DNA from: Jannaschia helgolandensis
GTDB lineage: Bacteria > Pseudomonadota > Alphaproteobacteria > Rhodobacterales > Rhodobacteraceae
Direction: 5' to 3'
NCBI RefSeq assembly: GCF_900109285.1
Contig: NZ_FNZQ01000001.1
Location: 1,083,001-1,147,000, forward strand
DNA length: 64,000 bases
Positions 26,986 through 36,364 of the stretch are shown in pieces; positions within the stretch are counted from its first letter, which is position 1, and every line of letters begins with the position of its first letter. Below the pieces are notes generated by a model that saw only the letters and a program-made list of their open reading frames with translations, was not told where the DNA came from and ran no database searches. Made by a program: the position numbers and the translations under genes.

Positions 26986-27798
26986 ATGATTCGCCTGCTT
27001 TTCTGTTTCATGCTGCTGCCGGTTGCGGCCATCGCGCAAGATCGACGGCCCAGTCATTGCATCGCCATCGCCGAGGCGCCGGGCGTCGAATACCTGCAAT
27101 ATGCCGCATTTGCCGATCCGCTGGATGACTACGCTGTTCGCCTGAATTACGTCGATCACTCCATGTTCCTGATCGAGACGCAGGGCGGCCTGCGCGCGGT
27201 GACGGATTACAACGGATTCATCGGATCGACCCGTTTGCCGGACATCGTGACGATGAACCGCGCGCATATTTCGCATTGGACGCCAACCCCGGACGCCGCC
27301 ATTCCGTATGTCCTGCCGGGCTGGTCCGAAACCGTGGGCGCGCCGGTCGGCCATTACCTCGATCTGGGCGAGATGCTGGTGCGCTCGGTGTCGACCGACA
27401 TTCGCAGCAGCGCCGCGGGGGTGGAGCGGAACGGCAATTCCATTTTCGTCTTCGAGGTCGCGGGCCTGTGCATCGGTCATCTGGGGCACCTGCATTTCGA
27501 GCCAAGCGCCGAACAATATGCTGCCCTGGGTCGTCTGGATGTGGTCATGGCCCCTGTCGATGGCGGACTGACGGTCGATCTGCCGACCATGATCCGGGTG
27601 TTGCAGCGGCTGCGATCGTCTGTTGTGATCCCGATGCACTGGTTCGGACCGGCAAGTCTGGAAGTGTTCATTGCCGGGATGGAAGCCGACTTTGACATCG
27701 ACCGTCGCGATGAAAGCTTCCTTGAAGTTTCGCTGAACAGTCTGCCAGGCCGCCCGACCGTCGTCGTGCTGCGCCCCTCCTACCTGACGGAGCCGTGA
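26986..27798 (+). CDS. secreted MBL-fold protein with a degenerate metal site
   Basis: 270 residues with a signal peptide (MIRLLFCFMLLPVAAIAQD). The body resembles the UlaG-like branch of the metallo-beta-lactamase fold: YVDHSMFLIET, VTDYNGF, a late GHLGHLHFEP and PMHWFGP. The usual HxHxDH metal motif is reduced to AHISHW, so the binuclear site is altered. The ATG at 26986 has AAGGAG seven bases upstream. Shares a TGATG junction with the FAD-linked oxidase, so the two are coupled. The substrate is unknown. Confidence 0.75.
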   Translation: MIRLLFCFMLLPVAAIAQDRRPSHCIAIAEAPGVEYLQYAAFADPLDDYAVRLNYVDHSMFLIETQGGLRAVTDYNGFIGSTRLPDIVTMNRAHISHWTPTPDAAIPYVLPGWSETVGAPVGHYLDLGEMLVRSVSTDIRSSAAGVERNGNSIFVFEVAGLCIGHLGHLHFEPSAEQYAALGRLDVVMAPVDGGLTVDLPTMIRVLQRLRSSVVIPMHWFGPASLEVFIAGMEADFDIDRRDESFLEVSLNSLPGRPTVVVLRPSYLTEP

Positions 27799-29234
27799 TG
27801 AAGGATACCCCGACTGAAACGCTGACCACGGCGAAAGGCACCTTTGCCGACGGATTGCGGGACCACCTGCCTGCCGCGGCCTTTCGCGATCTTGAACCAC
27901 GTTACCTGGAGGAGCCGCGCGGTCGATGGGCCGGGACGGACGGCTTGTTGCTGGCCCCTGCAACCACCGAGGAAGTCGCGATCATTATCAAGGCGGCGCA
28001 ACAGGCGCGGGTCGCCGTTATCCCTTACGGTGGCGGGACCGGGCTGGTCGGCGGACAGGTCAGCTCCGACCTTCCCGCTCCGGTCATCCTGTCGCTGGAG
28101 CGTCTCAACAAGGTCCGCAACGTCGATCCGGTGGAAAATGCGATGACGGTCGAAGCGGGCGTCATCCTGCAACAGGCGCAGGAGGTCGCCGAGGAGGCAG
28201 GCCGCCTGTTCCCTCTGACCATCGCATCGCAGGGCAGTGCGCGGATCGGTGGCATCCTGTCGACCAATGCGGGCGGCGTGAACGTCCTGCGCTATGGCAA
28301 TGCGCGTGATCTGTGTCTGGGTGTCGAGGCCGTCCTGCCCGACGGCAGTATCCTGCAAGGGCTCTCGCCGCTGCGGAAGAACAACACCGGCTATGACCTG
28401 CGCCATCTGCTGATCGGAGCAGAGGGAACGCTGGGCGTTATCACGGCAGCGACGCTCAAGCTTATGCCACGGCCGGTTCGGACCGGGGCGGCGATGATGG
28501 CGATCCGCGATCCTGCCGCGGCGCTGGATCTTCTGAACATGGCTCGTGACCGGATCGGCGAAGGTGTGTCTGCTTTTGAATTGATCGGACGTATGGGTCT
28601 CGATTTTCTGGCGGAGACAATGCCCGAGGTCCGTCTGCCGTTGGGTTGGCCCGAATGGTCGGTCTTGATTGATCTGGGGCTGGGGGCGTCGGGCGACCCG
28701 GCGGCGGCATTGGAAGGGTTGTTCGAGGCGGCGTTCGATGCGGGTCTGGTGACCGACGGTGTGATTGCGCAATCCGAAGGCCAGCGGCACGACTTCTGGA
28801 CGGTGCGCGAATCGATCCCCGAGGCCAACCGCCGGATCGGATCGATCAGCAGCCATGACATTTCGGTTCCGATTGCATCAATTCCCGATTTCATCCGCGA
28901 CGGCACCGGCGTGATTGCAAAGATCGGCGATTTCCGCATCAACTGCTTCGGCCATGTCGGCGACGGCAACCTGCACTACAATGTCTTTCCGATGCCAGGT
29001 CGGTCGCGGTCCGACCACGACGACCAGCGCGATGCGATCAAGACCGCGGTTCATGACCTGACTCATTCCTATGGCGGGTCGGTCAGTGCGGAACACGGCG
29101 TCGGACGTTTGAAGGTGGGAGACCTGGAAACCTACGTCGATCCTGCCAAGCTGGCCGCCATGCGCGCGATCAAGGCGGCGCTGGATCCGGCCGGGATCAT
29201 GAATCCGGGGGCTGTCTTGCGGCGGGCGGGTTGA
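27798..29234 (+). CDS. FAD-linked oxidase (D-2-hydroxyacid dehydrogenase type)
   Basis: 478-residue flavoprotein of the GlcD/D2HGDH family, which oxidises D-2-hydroxyacids such as D-lactate, glycolate or D-2-hydroxyglutarate. The FAD-binding PCMH domain has PYGGGTGLVGGQV and ARIGGILSTNAGGVN. The C-terminal cap has FGHVGDGNLHYNVFP with the metal/substrate His residues and SVSAEHGVGRLK. Starts within a TGATG overlap with the MBL gene. Which hydroxyacid is used cannot be read from the sequence. Confidence 0.88.
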   Translation: MKDTPTETLTTAKGTFADGLRDHLPAAAFRDLEPRYLEEPRGRWAGTDGLLLAPATTEEVAIIIKAAQQARVAVIPYGGGTGLVGGQVSSDLPAPVILSLERLNKVRNVDPVENAMTVEAGVILQQAQEVAEEAGRLFPLTIASQGSARIGGILSTNAGGVNVLRYGNARDLCLGVEAVLPDGSILQGLSPLRKNNTGYDLRHLLIGAEGTLGVITAATLKLMPRPVRTGAAMMAIRDPAAALDLLNMARDRIGEGVSAFELIGRMGLDFLAETMPEVRLPLGWPEWSVLIDLGLGASGDPAAALEGLFEAAFDAGLVTDGVIAQSEGQRHDFWTVRESIPEANRRIGSISSHDISVPIASIPDFIRDGTGVIAKIGDFRINCFGHVGDGNLHYNVFPMPGRSRSDHDDQRDAIKTAVHDLTHSYGGSVSAEHGVGRLKVGDLETYVDPAKLAAMRAIKAALDPAGIMNPGAVLRRAG

Positions 29235-29589
29235 TAGACGGTCCAGCCTGACACGAAATTCTATCGTCCAATCGAAGGCAGAGGCTGCTTCTGGAGCAGT
29301 CTGTGACCGAAAGCGATTCCTGAACAGAACCTGCCTGCGAATCGTTTTAACCTGTGTGAATAAGAGCATTGAAGCAGTCTGCAGCAGGGTCGCACGGTCC
29401 AAAGGTCGTGTTAACCTATTGCTGACAGGGTGAATTTACGAAAGTTCAAGCCTGAATGAGAGTGCGCCCTGTCGGGGGGGACAGGGCGCATTTTGGGGGA
29501 ATGGGTGGTGTCTGCTAAACTCCACACTTCGAGATTGCGCCCAAATCGTTAACAAAGTGTTTACGCCGGTCGAAATCTGCCTCTGCGTC
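29235..29589 (+). other. intergenic region with terminator, possible small RNA
   Basis: 355 bases between the FAD-linked oxidase and apt (transcribed toward each other). No protein frame is credible. The DNA is AT-richer than the neighbours, and a strong intrinsic terminator lies at 29463-29494, some 230 bases past the oxidase stop. That distance leaves room for a long 3-prime UTR or a small RNA ending at the hairpin. Confidence 0.5.
29463..29494 (+). terminator. intrinsic terminator
   Basis: Perfect 11-bp stem (TGCGCCCTGTC / GACAGGGCGCA) with a loop of six G residues, followed directly by TTTT on the plus strand. The opposite strand has no T-run, so it terminates plus-strand transcription. 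Confidence 0.85.
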
Positions 29590-30126
29590 CTATTTTCCGT
29601 CGAAATCGCACAACGTATGGATCGGCATTCCCATGTCTTCCAGCACGGCGCGCCCGCCCAGGTCCGGCAAGTCCACGACGAAAGCGCAGCCGATGATCTC
29701 GGCACCCAAACGCTCCAGCAGCGCGATCCCCGCCTTGGCGGTGCCCCCGGTCGCAAGCAGGTCATCGACCATCAACACCCGCGCACCCGGTTGCAGCGCG
29801 TCGCGGTGCACTTCGACTGTCGCGGTGCCGTATTCCAGCGCATACTCCTGCTCATGGGTCGCGGCCGGCAGCTTACCTTTCTTGCGGATCGGAACGAAAC
29901 CGGAGCCCAGCTGATGCGCCACTGCCCCGCCCAGAATGAAGCCCCGCGCCTCCAACCCTGCCACGACGTCGATCTTCTCCCCGGTGAACGGTGCCACCAG
30001 CTGATCGACACACAGCCGCATGCCGCGTGCGTCGGCGAACAGGGTCGTCACATCACGAAACAGGATTCCCTTGTGCGGGAAATCCGGGATGGTGCGGATA
30101 TAATCTCGGACGGTCTTATTCTGCAT
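29590..30126 (-). CDS. apt: adenine phosphoribosyltransferase
   Basis: Salvages adenine to AMP using PRPP. 178 residues, typical. [19 protein letters not shown] is the family N-terminus, [11 protein letters not shown] the flexible-loop region and [17 protein letters not shown] the PRPP-binding motif. I start at MQNKTVRDY; the longer open frame shadows the upstream gene. It is the last gene of an operon with mtnP, whose product releases adenine, so the two make a direct salvage route. Confidence 0.95.
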   Translation of the reverse strand: MQNKTVRDYIRTIPDFPHKGILFRDVTTLFADARGMRLCVDQLVAPFTGEKIDVVAGLEARGFILGGAVAHQLGSGFVPIRKKGKLPAATHEQEYALEYGTATVEVHRDALQPGARVLMVDDLLATGGTAKAGIALLERLGAEIIGCAFVVDLPDLGGRAVLEDMGMPIHTLCDFDGK

Positions 30127-30130
30127 GAAC

Positions 30131-30871
30131 TCAACTTTCTTCGGAGTCGGCGGCGGCGGCGATGCCGGTCGGGGCATCCTGATGGGTTGCGCCTGTCGTC
30201 TTGGTCGACGGCACAACGGTTGCGGGTGAATAGTGGCGACGCAGGGCCATGGCATCCTGGCCTTCCAGCCGGACGACGGAGTTGCTGTCCTCGGAGAACA
30301 GCGACCGGCGATAGGCAGGACTGCGGATATCGGTCATCAGGCCGAGGCCCTGGACGACCTCCTCCAGCAGGACCGAGGCGATTTCCCGTCGACGGGCCTT
30401 GACGCTGACAGCGATCAAGGCCTCGCGGATCATACCGTTGCGGACCCGCAGCGCGACACGGCCCAAAGGCAGAACGGCACCGTCCAGGTCGGGGACGCCC
30501 GTGTCTTTCATCACCTCGCCCGGCGGGGTGGCCACGACATGAACCTCGATATCCGCAGGACCGTCCGACCGCGTTATCGTGACCCCGATATCGAGTGCGT
30601 TGATCTGCGCCACGGCCTCGTCCAGCCCGCGTTCGTAAAGCGCGCGCTGCCAATCCTGCAGCGCGTCGGTCACCGACGCCAGCGTTACGGTCAGGTGGTC
30701 TCGTTTGGCATCGGGCCAGCGCAGGAACGGCTTGCGGCATTGCCCTCCCGGTCGCGCCGCACAGGCGACCGCCCGATAGAAGTCGTCGTCATCCAGCGGG
30801 CCCGCGATCTCCACGAACTCCTGCGCCGACAACACGCCGGGCAGCGCCAGGAAAAGTGCCACAAGTTTCAC
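30131..30871 (-). CDS. exported DUF2927 protein
   Basis: 246 residues with a short signal peptide ([17 protein letters not shown]). The mature domain contains [17 protein letters not shown] and the helix [20 protein letters not shown], where the EEVVQGLG stretch recalls the HE-type helix of peptidase-like DUF2927 proteins but with Glu in place of the first His. The C-terminal ~30 residues are Thr/Ala-rich and disordered. GTG start overlapping the mtnP stop (GTGA), four bases before apt. Function unknown; its place between two salvage genes may be only positional. Confidence 0.75.
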   Translation of the reverse strand: MKLVALFLALPGVLSAQEFVEIAGPLDDDDFYRAVACAARPGGQCRKPFLRWPDAKRDHLTVTLASVTDALQDWQRALYERGLDEAVAQINALDIGVTITRSDGPADIEVHVVATPPGEVMKDTGVPDLDGAVLPLGRVALRVRNGMIREALIAVSVKARRREIASVLLEEVVQGLGLMTDIRSPAYRRSLFSEDSNSVVRLEGQDAMALRRHYSPATVVPSTKTTGATHQDAPTGIAAAADSEES

Positions 30872-31725
30872 AGAACCCGCCCCGCTATGGTCTTCATGCG
30901 GTAAACCATGGCCGGATCGCGCATGTCAGGCGCGGTCATGATCGCGTGGTCCAGCGCATGATCGCAGCCTTCGGAACAGGCGGCATCGGTCAGCAGGCCG
31001 GGCAGGGCCGCAACCATTTCGGCGGCCCGCCCGACGTTTCCTTGCAGCGTTCTCAGGATGTCGGTGATCTGGACGCTGCCATGATCGGGGTGCCAACTGT
31101 CGAAATCGGTGATCATTGCTACGCTGGCATAATGCAGTTCCGCTTCGCGGGCCAACCGGGCTTCAGGCATGTTGGTCATGCCGATGACGTCGCAGCCCCA
31201 TTCGCGATACAGACGGCTTTCCGCCACGGTCGAGAATTGCGGCCCCTCCATCGCCAGATAGGTTCCGCCTTCGTGGACCGTGGCCCCCGCACCGCGCGCG
31301 GCATCGGCGCAGGCAGCGGACAACAGGGGGCACACCGGATGCGCGATGGACACATGCGCGACAAGGCCGGGACCGAAAAACGATGCCGCGCGCTGCACGG
31401 TCCGGTCGATGAACTGATCGACGATGACAAAATCACCCGGTGCCATGTCGTCACGGAACGATCCGGTGGCCGAGACAGACACAAGATGCGTGACCCCGGC
31501 CGCCTTCATCGCAGCGATATTGGCGCGATAGGGCACCGAGGAGGGCGTATGGACATGCCCCCGCCCGTGGCGCGGCAGAAATACCATCGCTGTGCCGTCC
31601 AGCATACCGTGCAGGAGCGCATCGGACGGCGCCCCCCACGGTGTATCCAGCGCCCGCCATTCGGCATTCTGCAAGCCATCGACCTGATAAAGGCCCGATC
31701 CTCCGATGATCCCGATGACCGCCAT
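30868..31725 (-). CDS. mtnP: S-methyl-5'-thioadenosine phosphorylase
   Basis: Cleaves methylthioadenosine to adenine and 5-methylthioribose-1-phosphate in methionine salvage. 285 residues, PNP family 2. IGIIGGSGLYQVDGL begins the protein, LPRHGRGH lies in the phosphate-binding region, and EGPQFSTVAESRLYREWGCDVIGMTNMPEA is split here as the MEGPQFST and GMTNMPEA motifs. First gene of mtnP-DUF2927-apt. Divergent from the SulP gene. Confidence 0.94.
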   Translation of the reverse strand: MAVIGIIGGSGLYQVDGLQNAEWRALDTPWGAPSDALLHGMLDGTAMVFLPRHGRGHVHTPSSVPYRANIAAMKAAGVTHLVSVSATGSFRDDMAPGDFVIVDQFIDRTVQRAASFFGPGLVAHVSIAHPVCPLLSAACADAARGAGATVHEGGTYLAMEGPQFSTVAESRLYREWGCDVIGMTNMPEARLAREAELHYASVAMITDFDSWHPDHGSVQITDILRTLQGNVGRAAEMVAALPGLLTDAACSEGCDHALDHAIMTAPDMRDPAMVYRMKTIAGRVL

Positions 31726-31873
31726 GCGTCACTCCTTGTTGGTTCGGGGCAACTTAGCAGCGCGGGGGCCGGGGGGAAGGGATCAATCGCTGCCGCGCAG
31801 GCCGGGGGCTGTCCCCAGCGGTAAAACCCTGCTAGGCGGCGACCAAACCTTACCTTCACGAAAGACCTTACCC

Positions 31874-33481
31874 TTGAGCAGCTCCCTGCTGGCAAGATTT
31901 GCCGACCGTTTCGATGGGCCCGATCTGCGAGTCGCGCCGACCTCTGTCCTGTCCGCCTCCGTCCTGCGGGTCGAGGTGCTGGCCGGCCTGACCGTGGCGC
32001 TGGCCCTGGTGCCCGAAGCCGTGGCCTTTGCCTTCGTCGCCGGAGTCGCGCCGCTGGTGGGCCTTTACGCGGCCTTCATCGTTGGTCTGATCACCGCGCT
32101 GATCGGAGGGCGTCCCGGCATGATTTCGGGGGCCACGGGTGCCCTGGCCGTTGTCATGGTCAGCCTCGTCGCGGCCTACCCGCCGGGCGTCGGGGTGCAA
32201 TACCTGTTCCTGACCGTGATCCTGATGGGTCTGATCCAGATTTTCGTGGGCATCATGCGCTGGGGCAAGTTCATCCGCCTTGTGCCGCACCCCGTCATGC
32301 TGGGCTTTGTGAACGGACTGGCCATCGTGATCGGCAAGTCGCAGATCGACTTTTTCAAGACCGCCGATGGCACGTGGATGCCGACCGGGCAACTTGTGAT
32401 GGTGCTGGCGTTGGTGTCACTGACCATGGTGGTGATCTGGGGCCTGCCCAAGTTGACCCACGCCATACCGGCGCCACTGGCCGGTATTGGTATCACCGCC
32501 ACTGTCGTCATCGCATTCGGTCTGCCGGTGCCCAACGTGGGTGATCTGGCGTCGATTGCGGGCGGCCTGCCGACATTCGGTCTGCCCGATGTGCCGCTGA
32601 ACTACGATACGCTGACGGTGATCCTGCCCTATGCAGTGATTCTTGCCGCCATCGGATTGATCGAGTCGCTGCTGACCCTGAACCTCGTGGGGGAAATCAC
32701 CGGCCAGCGTGGCGGCGCGTCGCAGGAATGTATCGCCCAGGGTGCGGCCAATACCGTGACCGGCTTCTTCGGCGGCATGGGCGGCTGCGCGATGATCGGA
32801 CAGTCGATGATCAACGTGAAGTCCGGCGGGCGCACGCGCATCTCGGGTGTGGCGGCGGCGCTGTTCCTTTTGACCTTCATCCTGGTGGCCAGCCCGCTGA
32901 TCGAGGTGATCCCGCTGGCGGCACTGGTCGGCGTCATGTTCATGGTGGTGATCGGGACGTTTGCGTGGAACTCGATCAAGATCCTGGCGATCGTGCCGCG
33001 CATCGACGCTGCCGTCATCATCCTGGTGACGATCGTGACGGTGATGACCGACCTCGCCATCGCGGTTGTCGTGGGCGTTATCGTCTCGGCACTGGCCTAC
33101 GCCTGGCAGAACGCGACCCGTATTCATGCCAAGGCGCACGTCACGCCCGAAGGTGCGAAGGTCTATGCGGTGCAAGGACCTCTGTTCTTCGGATCGGCCA
33201 CCGGCTTCATCGAGATGTTCGACCCCGCCAATGACCCGTCGGTCGTGATTGTCGATTTCGCGGACAGCCGGGTCGCCGACCAGTCCGCGTTGCAGGCCAT
33301 CGAAGCCGTCGCCGCCAAATACGAAGCTGCGGGCAAGTCGATCCAACTGCGTCACCTGACCCGCGATTGCCACAAACTTCTGACCCGCGCGGGCCACCTG
33401 ATGGTCGATAGCGACGACGATCCGGATTACGCTGTCGCCGCCAACTATAGCGTGCGGACGGGCATTCTGGGCGGCCACTAG
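31874..33481 (+). CDS. SulP-family anion permease
   Basis: 535-residue transporter with about ten or more membrane helices and a C-terminal cytoplasmic STAS domain (VVIVDFADSRVADQSALQAI). EVLAGLTVALALVPEAVAFA is the typical first helix region. SulP proteins carry sulfate, bicarbonate or other anions; which one cannot be told. The best start is TTG at 31874 (SSSLLARFAD follows); the frame is open upstream, but there is no ATG or GTG between the mtnP-overlapping region and this codon that gives a sensible N-terminus. The ribosome site is weak. Confidence 0.88.
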   Translation: MSSSLLARFADRFDGPDLRVAPTSVLSASVLRVEVLAGLTVALALVPEAVAFAFVAGVAPLVGLYAAFIVGLITALIGGRPGMISGATGALAVVMVSLVAAYPPGVGVQYLFLTVILMGLIQIFVGIMRWGKFIRLVPHPVMLGFVNGLAIVIGKSQIDFFKTADGTWMPTGQLVMVLALVSLTMVVIWGLPKLTHAIPAPLAGIGITATVVIAFGLPVPNVGDLASIAGGLPTFGLPDVPLNYDTLTVILPYAVILAAIGLIESLLTLNLVGEITGQRGGASQECIAQGAANTVTGFFGGMGGCAMIGQSMINVKSGGRTRISGVAAALFLLTFILVASPLIEVIPLAALVGVMFMVVIGTFAWNSIKILAIVPRIDAAVIILVTIVTVMTDLAIAVVVGVIVSALAYAWQNATRIHAKAHVTPEGAKVYAVQGPLFFGSATGFIEMFDPANDPSVVIVDFADSRVADQSALQAIEAVAAKYEAAGKSIQLRHLTRDCHKLLTRAGHLMVDSDDDPDYAVAANYSVRTGILGGH

Positions 33482-33500
33482 CCACCAGCGCGAACGGCGG

Positions 33501-34343
33501 TCAGCCCGCCGCGAGCGCCTTTCGCAGTCCGGGCAGGTCGATGAACGGAAAGTTGGTCGCAAGACGTGCTTCCAGCGCGTCCCACGAAATCGCTGCGTGT
33601 TTGCCGCCGGCATCGGCGGTGATCTGCGCGCTGTCGTGATCGGTCATCTTCACGGCAAAGAAACCGGGCGGGCCGTAATCCGCGACCGCGTGCCATCGCT
33701 TGCCGATGCCGAAATGACCGAAACTGAAAATGGTGGAATCGCCCGCGCGGCGGGGCGGCAGCAAGGCAGCCGTTCCGACCGAGTGAAAGGGCAATTCGAG
33801 CTCATAGGCCTGCGGCGGCTGATCGTCATAGAAGGTCGCCACCAGCCCTTTGGGCATGGTGAAGGAGAACGCCTTGAATTCGGAAAACGCGGCAGTCACG
33901 GCCTGCAACCGCTCGACATACACGTTGGACAGGCAATCGTCGTCGTCGATGCGGAACTGAACCGTCCGGCCATCCGTGTTCCCGATGGTTTTCTCGACTT
34001 CTGCGACGGTTGGGAGCATTGCGGTGTTCACGTCGTTCAGGGACGAAATCTCGACCGTGATACGCGGATCACTGGCGCAGATGTCGCGCAGCCGGTCCAG
34101 CCAGCGTTGCGGCATCACGTCCGAGGTCAGCACGATCAAATGCCAGTCCGGACAGGTCTGCGCCTTCAGCGATGCCAGCAACAGGTTCTCAAAGGTCCAG
34201 AACCGCCGGGTCAGCCGCGCCTCATCATACAGCATCGACGCCGTTTCCGCCCGCAATGCGTCATCGCCGTCGTGGCCGCGCCAGGCGACCCAGTCGCCGC
34301 GCCCGACGAAGGAAAAGCGGCACAGGCCGATGACCGGTCGCAT
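33501..34343 (-). CDS. putative rhamnosyltransferase-like glycosyltransferase
   Basis: 280 residues. VIGLCRFSFVGRGDW at the start, FWTFENLLLASLKAQTCPDW and QFRIDDDDCLSN, a DxD-like acidic cluster for nucleotide-sugar binding, match the putative rhamnosyl transferase family (Gly_rham) as I remember it. The protein probably adds a sugar to a surface polysaccharide, and is cytosolic or peripheral. The ATG overlaps the stop of the upstream flavin reductase gene (TGATG), fixing the start. Acceptor and donor are unknown. Confidence 0.72.
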   Translation of the reverse strand: MRPVIGLCRFSFVGRGDWVAWRGHDGDDALRAETASMLYDEARLTRRFWTFENLLLASLKAQTCPDWHLIVLTSDVMPQRWLDRLRDICASDPRITVEISSLNDVNTAMLPTVAEVEKTIGNTDGRTVQFRIDDDDCLSNVYVERLQAVTAAFSEFKAFSFTMPKGLVATFYDDQPPQAYELELPFHSVGTAALLPPRRAGDSTIFSFGHFGIGKRWHAVADYGPPGFFAVKMTDHDSAQITADAGGKHAAISWDALEARLATNFPFIDLPGLRKALAAG

Positions 34344-34945
34344 CAGACCTCCGGCCGAATGAGGGGGAACACTTCGCGGATAACGGAATAATCCTGATAT
34401 CCCAATCGGGTCAGCGGGTTGTAGCGTGTCACGTCGAACAGGCCGTCTGTCAGACAATCGTCGCGAATATGCACGCCCGACACCTGGCCGAAAACGACGA
34501 GATTGGCCTCTCCGGGCAGTGTCGTGATCTGCGTGACTTTGCATTCCAGCGATGCCGGGGCAGTCGCCACACGCGGGCAGTCGATCGTATCACACTCCGC
34601 TTTCACGATGTCGGCCAGGGTAAACTCATCCGTCCCCGCCGGATGTGCGCCGGAAGTGACGTTCATGGCGTTGCGCATCGCATATTCCACGATGTTCACG
34701 CAAAACACGCCCGTCTCGCGCAGTTGCGCCATGCTGTCCTTGGTGCCGTCGCGGTCGGGTTTCGCGCTGGTCGAGGCGAACATGACCTGCGGCGGGACGT
34801 AAGCCACCGCATTGAAGAACGAATACGGGGCCAGGTTATCGCCAGTGTCCCCCCGCGTGCTGATCCAGCCGATCGGGCGGGGTGACACGATGGCGTTGAA
34901 CGGGTTGTGCGGCAGGCCGTGGCCGTCTTCAGGGCGATAGAACAT
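34343..34945 (-). CDS. flavin reductase-like FMN-binding protein
   Basis: 200-residue split-barrel flavoprotein. The FMN-binding stretch NPFNAIVSPRPIGWISTRG near the N-terminus and PYSFFNAVAYVPPQVMFAST are characteristic of the flavin reductase-like/DIM6-NTAB family. NPLTRLGYQDYSVI ends the domain. It probably reduces FMN or carries a redox cofactor for a partner oxygenase that is not in this window. Translationally coupled to the glycosyltransferase gene. Confidence 0.88.
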   Translation of the reverse strand: MFYRPEDGHGLPHNPFNAIVSPRPIGWISTRGDTGDNLAPYSFFNAVAYVPPQVMFASTSAKPDRDGTKDSMAQLRETGVFCVNIVEYAMRNAMNVTSGAHPAGTDEFTLADIVKAECDTIDCPRVATAPASLECKVTQITTLPGEANLVVFGQVSGVHIRDDCLTDGLFDVTRYNPLTRLGYQDYSVIREVFPLIRPEV

Positions 34946-35012
34946 TAGGTCTCCGGGGCTTGTGCCTTCTAAGGACTAGCGGCCCGGCATTCGAAACGCC
35001 ACAAAGACCCGA

Positions 35013-35531
35013 ATGGAATTGCACCGCGAAACCGACGCCGACACCTGGGAGGTGGAGGCCCTGCTCGACACCTGTTTCGCGCCGGGTCGGACGGCGTTGT
35101 CATCGTATCGTCTGCGCGACGACGTGCCGCCCGCCCGCGATCTGTGTCTGGTGGCGCGGGGCCGCGCGGGCGAGGTCGCCGGGTCGATCCGCTTCTGGCC
35201 GGTGCGCGTCGGCACGCATGACGCCATGCTGCTGGGCCCCATCGCCATCCACCCGACCAGGCAGGGCGAGGGGCTGGGGGCCTATCTGATCCAGTCCGGA
35301 CTGGACCGGGCGTCGGGCGCGGGCGTGAAGCGCATTCTGCTGGTCGGCGACGCGCCCTATTACGGGCGGTTCGGGTTCCGGCGATTGACCGGCGTCACGA
35401 TGCCACCGCCGACCAACCCCGACCGCGTACTGGGCATCTGGGATTGGGACGGCGTGACTGGCGATGTGACGAAGGCCGCATGGCCGGGGACTTGCCCTTA
35501 TGACACTTCGACCCCAGATCATCTGCCATGA
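35013..35531 (+). CDS. GNAT acetyltransferase (YhbS-like)
   Basis: 172 residues; single GNAT domain with AMLLGPIAIHPTRQGEGLGA (beta4 and pyrophosphate-binding loop) and LLVGDAPYYGRFGFRR, the latter typical of the COG3153/YhbS group. The target is unknown. Ends overlapping the EcsC gene by four bases (ATGA). Confidence 0.85.
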   Translation: MELHRETDADTWEVEALLDTCFAPGRTALSSYRLRDDVPPARDLCLVARGRAGEVAGSIRFWPVRVGTHDAMLLGPIAIHPTRQGEGLGAYLIQSGLDRASGAGVKRILLVGDAPYYGRFGFRRLTGVTMPPPTNPDRVLGIWDWDGVTGDVTKAAWPGTCPYDTSTPDHLP

Positions 35532-36298
35532 CCGACAGTATCGCACCGCCGAAAAAGCCCCAGATCTTTCCGCCCCTCGACCGCGAGGCCGAGCTTGATC
35601 GACTTGCGGCAAGAATGCGGGCGGCGTCGGGAGTTGGTCTGCAAGTCCTGGGCCTGATCGGGACGCAGGCCGAAAATTTGATCGAGATGTTGCCTGCCCA
35701 GGTCCGGTCTGGCCTTGAACGGGCCACCGCCGCCGCCTTGGAGCAGTCGTTCAACGCCGCCGCCGCGACCCGCAGGGGACGTATCGCCGACGCGCCCGAC
35801 TGGCTGACCCGTGCCATCGCCATAGGCACGGGCGCTGCGGGCGGCTTCGGGGGGCTGCCATCGGCGCTGGCGGAATTGCCGGTAACGACGACCATTATCC
35901 TGCGCGCGATCCAGACAATCGCCGACGAACATGGCATGGACCCGGCCTTGCCGGACGTGCGCGCCGCCTGTCTGCGCGTCTTCGCCGCTGCCGGACCGCT
36001 GGACAACGACGATGGTGTCGACCTCAGCTTCCTGACGATGCGCCTGACCGTCACCGGCAGTGCGGTCCATGGGCTGATTGCCAAGGTCGCCCCGCGTCTG
36101 GCTGTGCCGCTGGGGCAGAAACTGGCAGCGCAGGCCGTCCCGGTCATCGGGGCCGCCGCAGGGGCCGCGACGAACTATGTCTTCACCAGCTATTACCAGG
36201 ACGTTGCCCGTGTGCAGTTCGGCCTGATGCGGCTGGGCGCGCAGACGGGCGAGGATATGGATGTGCTGACGGCGGACCTGCGCAAACGCCTGACTTGA
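35528..36298 (+). CDS. EcsC family protein
   Basis: 256 residues. It has the EcsC-type helical body with long Ala/Gly-rich segments: AIAIGTGAAGGFGGLPSALA, ELPVTTTIILRAIQTIA and VIGAAAGAATNYVFTSYYQD. These look membrane-associating rather than classical helices. EcsC was named from the B. subtilis ecs locus; its role remains unclear. Coupled to the upstream acetyltransferase gene. Confidence 0.8.
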   Translation: MTDSIAPPKKPQIFPPLDREAELDRLAARMRAASGVGLQVLGLIGTQAENLIEMLPAQVRSGLERATAAALEQSFNAAAATRRGRIADAPDWLTRAIAIGTGAAGGFGGLPSALAELPVTTTIILRAIQTIADEHGMDPALPDVRAACLRVFAAAGPLDNDDGVDLSFLTMRLTVTGSAVHGLIAKVAPRLAVPLGQKLAAQAVPVIGAAAGAATNYVFTSYYQDVARVQFGLMRLGAQTGEDMDVLTADLRKRLT

Positions 36299-36364
36299 CG
36301 GTGTGACGAAACCAGACGGCTCTTTGCCGTGTTGAGGACACAAGCGTATTGCCGGAGATATCCA

